Counted from the stretch's first letter, positions 12,082 through 24,611 are shown. The stretch is 64,000 nt of DNA from Thalassia testudinum (GCA_037157565.1 JAZHRO010000019.1:63052501-63116500); one strand, 5' to 3'. Notes: generated by a model from the letters alone, not told the origin. Translations and numbers: made by a program.

Positions 12082-13449
12082 ATGGGGAGGCACACCTGCT
12101 GCTTGAAGCAGAAGCTGAGGAAGGGCCTCTGGTCTCCAGAGGAGGACGAGAAGCTCCTTCAGCACATCACCAAGTACGGCCACGGCTGCTGGAGCTCTGT
12201 CCCAAAACTCGCAGGTACAATCAATACAAATCTATCACAGAAGAATTTACTGAATTGGGTTGGGAATGGAATCCAATTCCAAGTACGGGAGACGCTAAAA
12301 TTGATCTGAATGTGAGAATTGGCAGGCCTTCAGAGGTGTGGGAAGAGCTGCAGGCTCAGATGGATCAACTACCTGAGGCCTGACCTCAAGAGAGGCGCAT
12401 TCTCTCAGGAGGAGGAGGATTTGATAATCCAATTCCATTCAGAGCTCGGGAACAGGTAAGTAAATCTTGATCCTACCCACTTGCTAACTCCATCAATCCA
12501 TCCGATTCCAACCATATTCGTTAAAAAAACCCCCCGCAGGTGGTCGCAGATTGCGGCGCGGCTCCCGGGGAGAACGGACAACGAGATCAAGAACCTCTGG
12601 AACTCCAGCATCAAGAAGAAGCTCAGAGAGAAGGGAATTGATCCCAACACGCACAAGCCGCTGTCCCACGACAAGGCCGCCGGCACGCCGAATTCGATAC
12701 CGTCCGGCCAGCGGGCGGCGGACCGCGAGCCGGAGGGGGCCCCGACGTTTAGGAGCTCCCTGAGGTTCCCCACGGATTACGACGCCAATCCCGTGTTCCC
12801 GTTCAGGCATGAGCCTGACTCGAGGCCGATATTGCCGGCCCTCCCGCCGTCGACCTCAATCATCTCGACGTCGACGACGGGGCTCGGCACCATGGCCACC
12901 CTCCTGCAGGTGAATACACGTGCATGCTGTGCCAGTGCCCTCAGTGGAAGCGGTTACTGGGAGAGCGGCACATCCAGCAGTGGCAGCGGAACCACCGCTA
13001 ACAGCAACAGCAGCAGCAGCAGCAGCAGCATTGAGCTGCAGGCCACCACTCCTTTCCTCCAAAGCAGCGCTTTCCCGTGGCGCGAGCTCGCGGGCAACAG
13101 GGAGCCCGACCAGCTCCACGTCGAGGACGAGCTCGACGAGCTCAATTGGACGGAATTCCTCCAATCCGCCACGATGACGTCCATCCCCACTCCGCCAACA
13201 TTCCATCAGAGTCTAGATCAGAGCCAGACCCAGATCCAGAACCTAAAGCTGAACGTGAAGGCCAGCACGGCGCAATTCGCGCTCGACGAGCTTACCAATT
13301 GGCAACAATTGAGTCGGTCGTCACTGCTTTCTCCTCTGGCTCCACTTCAACAACATCAGCAACAGCAGAACCAGATTGCGCAATTAAAGAATTCAGACAC
13401 TTACAGTAAGGATCTCCAGCGAATTTCTACAGCTTTTGGACAGGTTTAG
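12082..13449 (+). CDS. MYB61-like: R2R3-MYB transcription factor, MYB61/MYB86-like (subgroup 13)
   Basis: Three exons: 12082-12214, 12326-12455 and 12540-13449, with GT-AG introns of 111 and 84 bp at the two positions typical of plant R2R3-MYBs. The spliced frame is 390 codons. The start is set by the conserved [17 protein letters not shown] block. R2 Trp are 17, 37 and 57; R3 has Phe70, Trp89 and Trp108; introns split codons Gly45 and Arg88. The run [11 protein letters not shown] followed by [11 protein letters not shown] after R3 is characteristic of the AtMYB61/50/55/86 group, known for secondary-wall, mucilage and stomatal control; that role here is inferred. The bHLH-binding signature in R3 is absent. 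The C-terminal half is low complexity, with a Ser run (about residues 250-257), acidic Trp-containing blocks and a Gln run near the end. Codons in exon 3 are GC-rich. It looks intact and nuclear, and is the only host gene recognised. Confidence 0.93.
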
Positions 13450-13472
13450 GATGTTGACAAGAGTTTGGATTG

Positions 13473-13478
13473 AATAAA
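13473..13478 (+). other. Possible poly(A) signal of the MYB gene
   Basis: AATAAA 24 bases after the stop codon. Plant signals are loose, so this is only a candidate. Confidence 0.35.
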
Positions 13479-15345
13479 AAGGAGAGAAAAAAAAAATTGA
13501 AAGAGAAAACAATCTGATCTTTAATCTTTCTTTCTGATTCTTAAAAAGTTTCATGTGTCAGAGATTTCTTGTCCACCACATGCATGATCGTGAGACTGGG
13601 CATGTGAATTATTTTTGGGTGCTCTCGTTCTTGTGTTTTCTATATATGGTTTTCAGATATCCACATCAGAGATTGGACAGTCATCCCTGCTTGGAGGGTA
13701 CTGCTCCCTTGCCATCATCTCAAGAGTCTCAACTGAGCATCGAGGTGCATTCCTTTTACCACAACTTTTTTGCTCGTTTTCTCAAAATCTTACCAGGGAA
13801 AACAGGTGGGAATTTCTATCTTGCTCCCGGTTGTTAGATATGGAGCTTTCATATGCTTACTCTAAGGCTGCTATCTCAAGATGGGGACCTCTCAGAAATG
13901 TTCTCTAAAGAAGGGAGAAACCTGTAAAATTAAAGGACTTTGACTAAATTAGTGTTAAATAGGACTTTAATTGCCGCACAACCTGTTTGTGGACCCAACG
14001 CAGATGGGTACCGATCAGGTGAATCTTTACTGGGCAATGTAACTCCTCATGCTGCACGTGCAAAACTTGGACTAGAGAGGTTCCATTAATTACCACGACC
14101 CTTACCCCACCTCTCCAGACTTCAACCTCAAGTCATCATGACGTGGCCATTAGAAAGATATCATCCGTTAGAAGCCTGATAGATTCGATGACAGAAGCAA
14201 GTTTCGCAGAATAGTTTTTGACAGCCGTGTTGGGTGCGTGGGTTTTATAATAGCAGCTAAATGGCTCTAAAAGCAAATAGAAAACTGCTGGAGTAATATC
14301 GTAACAATTCACCTGATTGGTACTTGATTTGTTCACTCCTCCTATATTTATCGAAGTTAATTATAAACATAAAGCACAAATATATGTACAGTAATCTATC
14401 CCTCTTAAATTATAATGGGGTGATCTGTCACTGTTCATATTATTGCATGCACTCTATGATTATTATTATTTTTTAATCGGTCGCTGCTACAGCATGCAGT
14501 CACCTATTCTCTCTCTCTTTCTCCTCCCCCAACTCTCTCTTCTTTTCTTATTTTTTCTGTATATTGTTTAACATGTACGTCTAATTTAAATTTCATCTTC
14601 ATCATCGTACTTTTCATATTATATTCTTCAATTAAAAATTAATTTTAAATATGTTTGTATGATAACATAAAATAATATATATATAAAATAAGTCAATATA
14701 AATATAATCTAACATATTAATTGAAAATTAAAATATATTAAGTAATGTATTTCGTAACATATAGTATAATTTTATTTTCGATCATTATATTATTTTTTTT
14801 AATTAAATTTTTAACTTTAATTTATCGTAAGAAAATGAAAAATCAAAATATATCCGTTGAAAAGTTTTAATTGATATATTTTAATTTTTTATATATAGAA
14901 TTAAAATAAAAAATCAAGATACATCAAATATTTATTTATTCTTTTCCTTAAAATTTTTGTTTACTTAAAAAAAATGATACCGACGTTCATCGATTTAGTG
15001 TTGAAAAGTGACGAGATATTTTGTTATTTTTCATTTTTACTGATTTTTATGCTCCGTATCAAGCTCAAAATTAGTATGAGATTAAGAGAGATTGATGTTT
15101 CACATGAGATGATTTTTTTTTTTCTTTACCGAATTCAAGACGGTCTCTTCTCCATAGCGAATAAAGATTCTACAATTGTCAGGGGGGACGTTGACAAGAT
15201 AGTTGATTAGTAGAACATAGATCAGAGATTTCTTCTTTAAAACTATCCTGCAAAAAATTGTCTATAAGGTTCTTACATTAATATATTTAATAGTTCGAAG
15301 CGAATATTTGAAGAATCTAACTTGCATAAGACACGTAAGATGTAG
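13479..15345. other. Downstream intergenic, AT-rich
   Basis: The first few hundred bases may be MYB 3' UTR. From about 14340 to 15000 the sequence is very AT-rich. No protein motif, RNA gene or transposon terminus was recognised; short frames at 13553-13908 and 14974-15210 look random. Confidence 0.5.
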
Positions 15346-15348
15346 ATG

Positions 15349-16411
15349 CACTACAATATAAATGATTTTTGTCACCGATTTAAAATTGATGTAAATCAAT
15401 TATAATCGATGATAACGAGCAATGCCATTAATTTTATCGTTATTTAGATTTATCGTCAGTTATAAGGATATTCCAATATAGAAATAATATATGATGAACG
15501 GATGAATTAAAGTTTTCGATGTCAATTATTTTTTGTTGTTGATTATATAAAAATCGATGATATATGTAAGTCAATTCTTTGTATATTTACACATTATTTT
15601 TTTTTACTCAGTTATTTAAGCTAGTTTACCATCATTTATCTAACCGACGGTAAAAATATTATTACCGTCACTTATATTTATCACCGACAGCATAAATTTA
15701 CTTTTTGATTTACCTTGCTACGTTTTTTGCAGTTATTTATTTCAAAAAGCGACGGCAAAAATTTTATTATTGTCACTTATATGATGTCGCATATTTATGT
15801 GACGGTAAAAGATCAAATAAATCCATCCTGGATATAAAATATAACCAACTTTTTACCGTTGCTTATGTAATTAATCGACAGTAAATGAAAGTATAACTTG
15901 ATCTTTACCGATAGTTTGGGCGGATATTATAATCGACCTTTCGTCGTCACTTTTTCATATAACCGATGGCAAATCTTCCATTATAAGAGGTTTGGAAAAA
16001 ATGTCAGACGTCTAATACTAAGATGATTTTTTCCTATTTTCACAAGATCGAAACAGGGTTTTAGATAAGTTATCCAGACGACAGGTCGGACATCTAGAAA
16101 GGCAAATCACTGTGGAAATGGATTTATGACAATCCTTTGCTGCCGCTTATTAGAGAAACTGACGATATTAATAGTTTTAACATTGTTCATGAAATAAACC
16201 GACGTCAAAAATATATTTGCCGTCGCTTACTACAGTGACGACGAATATTAATGACAACTGCCCGTCCAATTACTTTTGTTCAATCGATGGTCGGTTGAGT
16301 ACAGGCTTTCGCTGTCACTTATAGTGATAAGCGACGACAAATATAATATTGCCGTCGATTTTATTAATCGACGAAAATGAACCGACGACAAAACCCATTT
16401 TTCTAGTAGTG
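15349..16411. mobile_element. Non-autonomous CACTA transposon
   Basis: A 1063-bp element with termini CACTACAATATAAATG (left) and CACTACTAGAAAAATG (right, other strand), flanked by a 3-bp duplication ATG (15346-15348 and 16412-16414), as usual for CACTA elements. The interior has many subterminal repeats of the type ccgacggtaaaa / cgtcgctta in both orientations, which bind transposase in known CACTA elements. It has no transposase frame, so it would need an autonomous partner. Confidence 0.85.
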
Positions 16412-16414
16412 ATG

Positions 16415-16973
16415 CCTTCTCAACAAGGATTTCGATAACTTTGCATGAAGTATGGAGTCATGAGCTATTTCTTGATACCAACAATAATTCGATCGGCGGC
16501 ACTTCCATAGTTAGATTGAAATGCCAATGATGGAAATGAATAAAACTTAGGGAAGATCTCTACATGTATTTCATTCAATGCTAAAAAGATATTGTATGTA
16601 AATTAGTCTTGGAATAATTTATAAAATGGTGTTGGCTTGAACTTAGAGCTAAGCGAGCTAAGCGTTATATCTTGTGTTTCATTGTGCAGGTGGAATGATT
16701 TGATATATCTAAGAGTGGTAAATGTCCTTAGAATCCAATAATCATCACATTAATTTCACTGTAGTTATGTGATGTACATCTAAAAAGTTTTATTATTTAT
16801 GGGGTCATAATTGATAAACAAAGCACTATTATAATTTGAGATTTATAGAACATCATAGAGAGTATTTTATTATAAAATAACTCTTTTGAGATACATTGAA
16901 AGAATAGCAATTTGAATTTTTTGTAATAGTTCTTTGGTGGAGGATCCGAAACTTTAATCTAAGAATAAATCAT
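16415..16973. other. Intergenic, no feature recognised
   Basis: AT-rich spacer between the CACTA element and the next MITE. No coding or RNA signal was seen. Confidence 0.5.
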
Positions 16974-16982
16974 AATCATAAA

Positions 16983-17249
16983 GGGGTTTTCACATATATG
17001 TTGCTATAATATTTGAATATAATGTATAGAGGCCTGTACTCTTTCTTATTTCATAAATATCCCTCTTTTCTCTATTAACATAAATTTCCCTAAGTTAACA
17101 ATCATTACTTCAAAGTATAACTATTGTTTACTGAGGGGCATTTATGTTAATGGAGAGAAGATGTGAGGGGTATTTTTGTAATAACAAAGAAGACAAGGGT
17201 ATATATATGTAATATTCAAAGATTACATGGACATATATGTAAAAAATCC
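16983..17249. mobile_element. Mutator-type MITE with long inverted repeats
   Basis: A 267-bp foldback element flanked by a perfect 9-bp duplication AATCATAAA (16974-16982 and 17250-17258), the size made by Mutator-family transposases. Termini are GGGGTTTTCACATATATG and, on the other strand, GGATTTTTTACATATATG. The arms continue almost to the centre, with for example CTATTAACATAAAT pairing with CCATTAACATAAAT on the opposite strand. It has no coding capacity. Confidence 0.85.
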
Positions 17250-17436
17250 AATCATAAATAGTCTAAAATTTCCTATGAGATTGATAACAGTCTAATCTAT
17301 TACCTTGATTAGCTTAATCTAGGACTAATCCCTTAGTAGAATCATGTATTAGGTTTATAAATATTGCATTTAGAGCATACATGCATATTTATGCTTTGTA
17401 AATAATTACCTCCTTATTCTAGTCTTTTGTTAATAA

Positions 17437-19010
17437 TGTTGGTGATAGGTCTTAAATTAATTTAAAGAACTGAGGAATAAAGATGGATAAGAGCAGAAGT
17501 TATAGCTAAGCTCAAAGCTAGTTGAGGAATAAAGCTGTAATAAAGAAAGATTGAAGACACAAGAACAGACGAAGAGAGGAATTAGGATAACCCTACCCTA
17601 TCCATAAAACCCTAGGATGACCCTATCCCAGTACCTAAATCTGAATTAGCTCAATGCTAGGATATCTAAGCTCAAAAGTCAAAAACATGGATAACCTTAT
17701 CCATGTACTTATTCACCCTATCCTTATCCTTATCCTACTATCCATAACCCTAGTCCACCTGTCCACTACCTAATCCCTAGCCTAGAAACCTATTTAGGTC
17801 CATATCATACCTAATTGACTCAGTCTGAGTCAATTAGATCAACCATTTATCAATTGGGTCCATGGGACCCGATTAGACTAATCCTAAGTAATTAGACTCA
17901 ATTGAGTCTAATTAGACCCTACCAAAACCTATAGACTAGCCACATTTCTTACAATACAACCTAATTGGATGCACCCAACTCTGATTAGGTTCAATTGGAA
18001 CCTAATTAGGTCAAGCCCAACCATGCCTTGCCTAATTAGACTCAGTAAGTTTAATTGAACCTCACCAACAACCTAATTAGGTTAACCTAGAACCTAATTA
18101 GGATTCCCCTAACCTATTTAGCAACCTCCCCAACCCAATTACACACTCACACACAATTAGACTAGGACCTACCTATTTAGACTTAACCTATTAGACTTAG
18201 GGCCAACCTAGCCTACTTAGGAACCCTTTTCTAGAACCTACACCTAACCTATAGCCAACCACCATCAAAAACCCTAACCTTATCCCTTGGTGGTTAGCCA
18301 CATAAGAAGATTTTATCCACTTTGGTGGCCGGCCACCAAGATCTTATCTCTTAAAAGCTAGCCACCTATTTTTAGAAACCCATCATTCTATCTTAGTCTT
18401 ACAACTTAGATCCTAAGGTCCTTATTTAACCAATCCTAGGCATTACTTTTGATTAATCTAAGCCATCCAAATTAGTGATCCTAGGCACCTTAGATTGACC
18501 AATAGGAAGCCACCTAAATGCATAGAAAAAGACCTAGCCTCCAACCGTTATGAACCAATTAGCCACTTAGTCTCTTAGATAATTAGCCTACATAGCCCTC
18601 CTCTACCTTAGTGCACGTCCACTAATAGTATTCCTCTCTAGACTCCATCTTCTTCCTCTCGACACCTTGGATCTGAAGCTCTATCAAAAGCTTCCTTACG
18701 CATCCCTTAAGTGGCTCTAATCTTCTCTCTCTATTCTTTTATAGTTCTATTCAGATTGTAATCATTGATTAGATTCGTATTTGTGAGACATTCCTGATAT
18801 TATAAATAAATTATGATATTTATTTATTTGTGCCTCTAATACTATTATCTATGCATCTATTTGACATTTATATATATATATATATATATTATATTCTACT
18901 ATATAATAACTATGAAAGGCATTGAATAGTGACTGCCTCCCTGTGTTTGACCCAGACTCCTTATAGTTTGATATTATATTAATTAACCACTTTATTTACG
19001 TGCTACAACA
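17437..19010 (+). mobile_element. Candidate solo LTR
   Basis: It begins TGTTGGTGATAGG and ends GTGCTACAACA, giving a 5-bp terminal inverted repeat TGTTG/CAACA. Near the end is CCTCCCTGTGTTTGACCC, the same kind of segment found shortly before the LTR end in A (cctccctatgttcgacccgg) and in E. No primer site follows and no matching target duplication was found (AATAA versus ATTTG), so ends are provisional. The interior 17600-18560 is built from repeated AATTAG/CTAATT units. Confidence 0.55.
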
Positions 19011-19207
19011 ATTTGATATATTTAACTGCGTAGATTTAGAGAGCATCAGAGATCTTCTTACAACATAATACAAAGCCTCATAATAACTAATAAAATATGT
19101 ACAATCTTGAGCTATCACACCATAATTAGATTTGTGGTTGTTTCATTCATTTTATATCCATTCAACTGATTTTTGTAATAATAATTTGCAAAAAACCTAT
19201 TGAATGT

Positions 19208-20285
19208 TGTTACGACCCAATCCCAGATCCCTATAGGACTCGGAATCGACTCATTTCGACTAATCCCAAGACCCAGTCATCCAACGAGAAATAATCAAAA
19301 GTAGAAAATATTCCAGAATCACACAGGCAATATAACTAAGCAAAAAATAATATAGAGACAGTAAAGGAAACAGAACGAAAAGTCTTACAATGTTACATGA
19401 CATCGGAATCTACAATAGCAGAAAATAAAGCAGAAAAGTAACAGAAATAGTATTACATATATCAAATACTCACCACAACAAAAGAAGCTATGAAATGGAA
19501 AAGAAATATAGCTAAGGCTGGGCTTCACTGGGCCTAGCTCCCTTTGCAGCCGGTGGCGCTGGCTGCACAACTCCTTGACTTGAATATGGTTATAAAATCC
19601 ATGGTTAACTAACGCTGAGTAGATTGGTAGTTAAGCCATTTACATGCAATTAACATAAGACAGGTAATTAATTTATTATTCAATTCCATTTAGCTCAACT
19701 AAGTGGTTCTGTTTTGTTTATTCTATTAGGAATCTGGTCGTTTCTTGATCTTGATTGTCCCTCAAGGGGACGATCTTGATTGCAGTTTTTCCTATGATGT
19801 AGGATGTACACGTGGTACTCTCCTGGCCGAGAGAGTCTCCCATGGTAGTCCTACACCCAGTCAACTACCTCGAGGTCACGGTCACGATATAGCAGTGACT
19901 ACGGCATACGTGATAAGCGCACAGCTAGCTACTCTGCACTGGCATGCGGTCAGTCATTTTCGCTAGCGGGTATGCCTAAAAGTATAACACGGAACAACAC
20001 AGGGCCTTGCCCTCTCAGAACAGGGGTCTCGCCTCTCCACAGTCTACGTACCCTCGCCTGACTATCTCGGTTTGCCCAGTGGGCCTAATAAGAGTCGGTG
20101 TAGGGTGGCTAGTCCTAACCCTAGGCCCCGTGGGGCGACTAGCTCCCTCCCTACACTAAGTAGCTCACCTCAATACCATGTACACGAGGGCCAACTAGGA
20201 GTTGACGTAGAGTGGTTAAACCTACCCCGAGTCTCAACCCAAAGGGCGGCAAGCTCCCCTCTACCCTAAAGGGACAGTTGCTCTC
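19208..20285 (-). repeat. 3' LTR of element D, left part
   Basis: Begins TGTTACGACCC and is collinear with 62847-64000 at roughly 80% identity by eye. Ends at the B insertion, TSD CTCTC (20281-20285). Contains about two copies of a roughly 110-bp tandem unit starting at 20093 and 20200. Confidence 0.8.
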
Positions 20286-21845
20286 TGTTTGGTGCGTAAT
20301 TCGTGTTTTAAAAGTTATTTAGTAGTAGTATAGCTTGAAAACACACTGACAAATAAATTTATAAAACTCCAGTGAGTACTGGGTCATTCGCAGGGAGGCA
20401 ATCTCAATTTTTAATGGAAACTTTTCAGAAAACTAGTTCTAATAGGTATTTATATATGTACATATATATAAAGAGAAAATATCAAACATTCAGAATATCA
20501 GAATTTTATTGCATTCATAAATAGTTTTCAAAGTAGAAAGTACTATGCTAAAGAGAGAGAGCAAATAAATAGGAGAGGGAGATAGAGAGAGAGAAAAAGA
20601 GTGAGAAAAGAAAGTGGCAGAGAAACGACGTCGCTTGTGGGATGCTTGTACGAGATGCGGCAGCACCTTAAATTCAGAGTGCCGAGATGGAGAATTGCAG
20701 AGAAGACGGTAGAAGAGATCTGGAGTTGATGGGAGAGAGAGATGCTTCAACTGGGGGGCCTTGGGTCTTCTTTTATAGTTTTAATGGAAGGCAAAAAGGG
20801 TATTTTGGCCTTAAAACCATCCAACAACTCTGATTTGATTAGATTCGTTGATCGGGATATCAACAACTCTGATTTGGTCTCAAAATACCTACCTAAAATG
20901 CTCGGATTCAACTTGGTGGCGAGACGTGGCAGCCACTGCGTCGTCGATCTTCTATTGCCCGACTCTGATTTCTCCTCACGTGCGCGCTTATCCTCTTCAC
21001 CAACCACTTGCCTTCAAAACCCGCCTCAACGTTAGCCGTCTGGTCGTAACGAGCGCCGCTACCTTAGAGTCGAAGCAACCGTGTGAGATCACGCGTACCT
21101 GCTACGCGCTTTGCTCACGCAATTACGCCCACGCACGTCCACTTAAATTTCATGCAGTGTGGGGCTCGAACCTGCATCCCGCACTTGTACACGTGCACGT
21201 GAGCCAATGCGCTATGCAAACCTTTTGTTATATATACTTGTTTGTTTGTATTTATGTTTATCCAGTCTGGGCGGGTGACATGGTGTGCTCGTGGCTGTTG
21301 GATGAAGATCCAATGGCCCACAACATGCGATGCGACCTTCCTATATGGGGCGGTGGTGAGGGAGCAGCTGTGATGGCACCACATGGTGCCATCATGGTCA
21401 TCCATCTTCTTTTCTTTGTATCTGATAATGTAGACCTCCGATCGGGTTGATTTTTGCTCCGTTAAACTGCGATTGTCGATCCGAATTCATCCGCGTGGTT
21501 GGATTCTTCATCTGAGGCTCGAATCTTTGTCCTTTGTCTCCATCATCTCCATTCTTCTATTGACTGCACACGATGCTCTAGTTGTCTGATCAGGACGATT
21601 TCGGAAGCATTGGACTCCTATCCTCATTCTGATAAGATCTGTCCAATCAGATCTGACATCCGTGGCTTTGAATCATCTGTGATTAAAATCATTTCTTTTT
21701 TAGCTCATAAATTGATGATATTATCAATATGACTAATAAACTAGCTATTGTGCGACTTACGATGCCTGTAAATGCATTATTCCTAAGTTATGTTAGAATC
21801 TAACTTAATTCAACTGATTTAGGTTGCATGATTGCCGTGCAATCA
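20286..21845 (-). repeat. 3' LTR of element B
   Basis: 1560 bp, collinear with 58436-59962. A TATA box (TATAAAA on the minus strand, 20777-20771) precedes a GA-rich stretch. A tRNA-like module is at 21162-21214 and an inverted repeat GATGGCACC/GGTGCCATC at 21372-21393. Parts are distantly homologous to the LTR of A, for example the TTGGATCTTcATCCAAC segment. Confidence 0.88.
21162..21214 (-). other. tRNA-like A-box/B-box module in B 3' LTR
   Basis: Minus strand: A-box-like TAGCGCATTGG (21214-21204) and B-box GGTTCGAGCCC (21172-21162), starts 42 bases apart, close to tRNA-gene geometry. The T-stem is partly decayed here but intact in the 5' LTR copy at 59291-59346. Confidence 0.45.
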
Positions 21846-23690
21846 CACCTCCATGCTTAAATCTTGCTAGTCCCTAGCAAATGTATGACTAAATGCAAAG
21901 TGGTCCTACATGCGTAATTTTTATCAAGAGTTTAACTAGAGGTTTATGTCTTTTATTTTTATCTGAAGTTTTAGTAATCCAGATAATTGTGATTGTGTTT
22001 TATTGTAACCTATGCAGTGGATCCAAGTGAAAAGTCAATCCACATCTAAAGCTCGTACTTGACCCTTAGTAAAAATCTATTAGGATAGGCAGACTTCTCC
22101 CCTTGGGGTTATAAGGTAACCTATATATTCAGCCCCAGTTTTTGGGTTAGGTAAAAGATTTTTGAGTCAAGTGGATTTATTTTTGATAGCTCACACTCAT
22201 TTGGTGCTACATATAGACTAGTACTTTAGAACCTAAATTTCCAGATTATTAAATAATTCAACTCAAAGAAAGGTGAGAAACTGTGCTCTTTTTAGTTCCT
22301 TTGTACGCGTTTTCTCTCTTTCTTTCTCTCTCATTTTATTTTCTTTCTTTCAGAGCTCACAATCTCACCAGATTTATCAGTATATTTGGTGGTCTCTCCT
22401 AACACTAACACTTTGATTAGGTTTTGATAACTTTACGACTAAGTCAGAATTCCTCAGCCCGTATTCAAGCAGCCAGAAATATAGAAAGGTAAGTCAAGGC
22501 TGTTTTTGGTGGATCGTAAGGGTGGTGGGTGTTGTTGCCTCAATACACTTGAAATAAACTCTAAAAACACTTATAAAGTCTTTTTTTTTCTTTTCTTTTC
22601 TTTTTTGCATTTTCTTTCTCTCTTTTCTACTCTTCTTTTTTTTATATGTATATTATTTTTTTTCTATATGCATAGACATATATACCTCTTCTTTTTTTTT
22701 CTTTTTCTTTTGCAACCAGACATCTACTAATGCAACATAGTAACACATATGACTTTTATTCACGATGCATTATTCGGGATTATGGGTGTTAAAGAGGATA
22801 TTGGGTAGCTTATTTGGTGGACATGCCTATTCGCGGCACCAGGAAAGGAATGGATAGGACAGTGTATTTCTGACCTTGATATCAAAACCCTCCTTCAGCC
22901 AAGGATTTCGTAAAGGACAGTTATGACCATCCACCGTAGTCCTCATTTTATCGGAACCCGCTCTGCATATTTACCTTATTTGATGGCTCTCAAGAGATTC
23001 GCACTAAGAACTTGTATGCAGAAACTGAGAGCGAAAACTATGCCTAACTCCGAGTACCATTATCTCATTATCTAGAGTTTAAGATTCCTCATACTAGCCT
23101 TAGAGCACCATTAGACTTTCTACTCTCACCTCACACTTGTTTGGTGGATCTTTTAGAAGATAGTTTGCCTGACTCCCTAATTACTATCCAAGGGTTTAGG
23201 AGAAGAAGCATTACTTCTTCTTGACAAACTAAAGATGTTCATTGGTCTTCACAGAAGATCCATTGCAAATTTTACATTTAAGTGTGAAATTATACTGGAT
23301 TCTAAACTCACAAATCAACTTAAGAATAAATCCCTAATAAAACCTTAATAAAAATTCTTTATGCCTAAATGCATTTTTTTTTCATACATAAAGATAAGAC
23401 ATGCAATGTCCACCCCCCCATGCCTATTCATTACAATGCCCTCATTGAAATGTATGCATGAAAATCAAAATATAATAAGCAAGACGAGGGGATATCACCT
23501 GACTATGCTCGTTAATCCAGGTCAGCATGGATGCAGAAGATGCAGAGCTACCTGTAATGAATACTAGGTTGCCTCCCAGCTAGCGATAAGTTTAACGTCA
23601 TTTGCTGAACTTAGTTCAACTTCAATAAGATTCCAGAAGGTTGATGTGACCATCTGGAATGGGATCACAATTCTGAGTGATATAAGGTTT
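21846..23690 (-). other. 3' non-coding region of element B with PPT, hairpin and internal G-rich motif
   Basis: Lies between the end of pol (cut by A) and the 3' LTR. Minus strand next to the LTR: hairpin TTGCTAG-GGA-CTAGCAA (21880-21864), then the polypurine tract gcatggaggtg up to the LTR. A second G-rich motif GGCATGGGGGGGTGGA lies at 23424-23409, preceded by ATGAGGGCATTG. T-rich runs occur at 22580-22710. No env-like frame is recognisable. Confidence 0.6.
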
Positions 23691-24298
23691 CAACCTGATG
23701 TAAACACATTTACACTACTTAAAATGTCTATTTATACATGTTCTTAAGCATAGGATTGCATTTCATGATATAAATATTGCATTACATGCATCATCTTGCA
23801 TTTAGAGTAGTTTGAATAAAATGGAGGTTAATTGTCTCCTTTTATGTGCTTGGACAGGGAAAATATTTTATCAGGGCCTCGGATTAAATATCCAACCGTA
23901 TGGATGTGATCAGGGCGACGATTGGAGTTCAACGACTCCAAGATCGCCCTAATCAGGCATCTGTAGCATCAGATAGTGACCCGGGAACCCTAGAAGATCA
24001 AGGACCAGGATGGTGTAAATCCACACTTCAGATGATAAATCCGACCGCACGGATGAATTCGGATCGACGATCGCAGCCCAACGACACAAAAATCGAGTCA
24101 ATCCGACATCCATGGCACCATCTACAACTTCCAGAAGATAGACGACCAAGATAGCACCACGTGGCGCCATCTCAGCTGCCCAAGAGGCCGCTTCATCTTG
24201 TGAAGGCCCCGTGCCCGATCGCTCTCCGCCGTTGGATCTTAATCCAACGGCTGTGGGCACTCGCTTTTAAAAGCGTCCGCTCGACCATCCGCACCCCA

Positions 24299-24349
24299 TA
24301 ACGCAGTGGTCGAGTGCGCTATCGCGAGCGCCGGGCGCGAGTTCGAGCT
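24299..24349 (+). other. tRNA-like A-box/B-box module in A 5' LTR
   Basis: A-box-like TAACGCAGTGG (24299-24309) and B-box-like GAGTTCGAGCT (24339-24349), starts 40 bases apart. GC-rich arms sit between them. It is degenerate relative to a real tRNA gene. Confidence 0.4.
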
Positions 24350-24581
24350 GTGGAGAGGGGGATGGAAGGCGCGGCGATTGGGCGCGGGTGGAGCGTCAGA
24401 TGGAGATCGGACCGTCGCGCGCGCCCGATAGCGTCGACGCGTGATTGGACGCGCAATCGGATGCGCAATCAGACGCGCGGGGGGCGCGCAACGCAGCGGG
24501 CGTGGCTGGATGTGCATGGACGTTGATGAGCGGGCAGCCGAGGAGGCGCGCGTGGGTGCGAAAGATATGCCCACGTTGGGG

Positions 24582-24611
24582 CTTTACTGACGGATTTATC
24601 CGTCACTAAAG
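24582..24611 (+). promoter_or_regulatory. Palindrome upstream of the LTR TATA box (5' copy)
   Basis: CTTTACTGACGGAT, two T, then ATCCGTCACTAAAG: a 14-bp stem with one mismatch, perfect in the 3' LTR. It ends 57 bases before the TATA box. Confidence 0.55.

Noticed and set aside
12493..13206. Minus-strand frames opposite the MYB gene
   Set aside because: Antisense shadow of a GC-rich exon; no family features.
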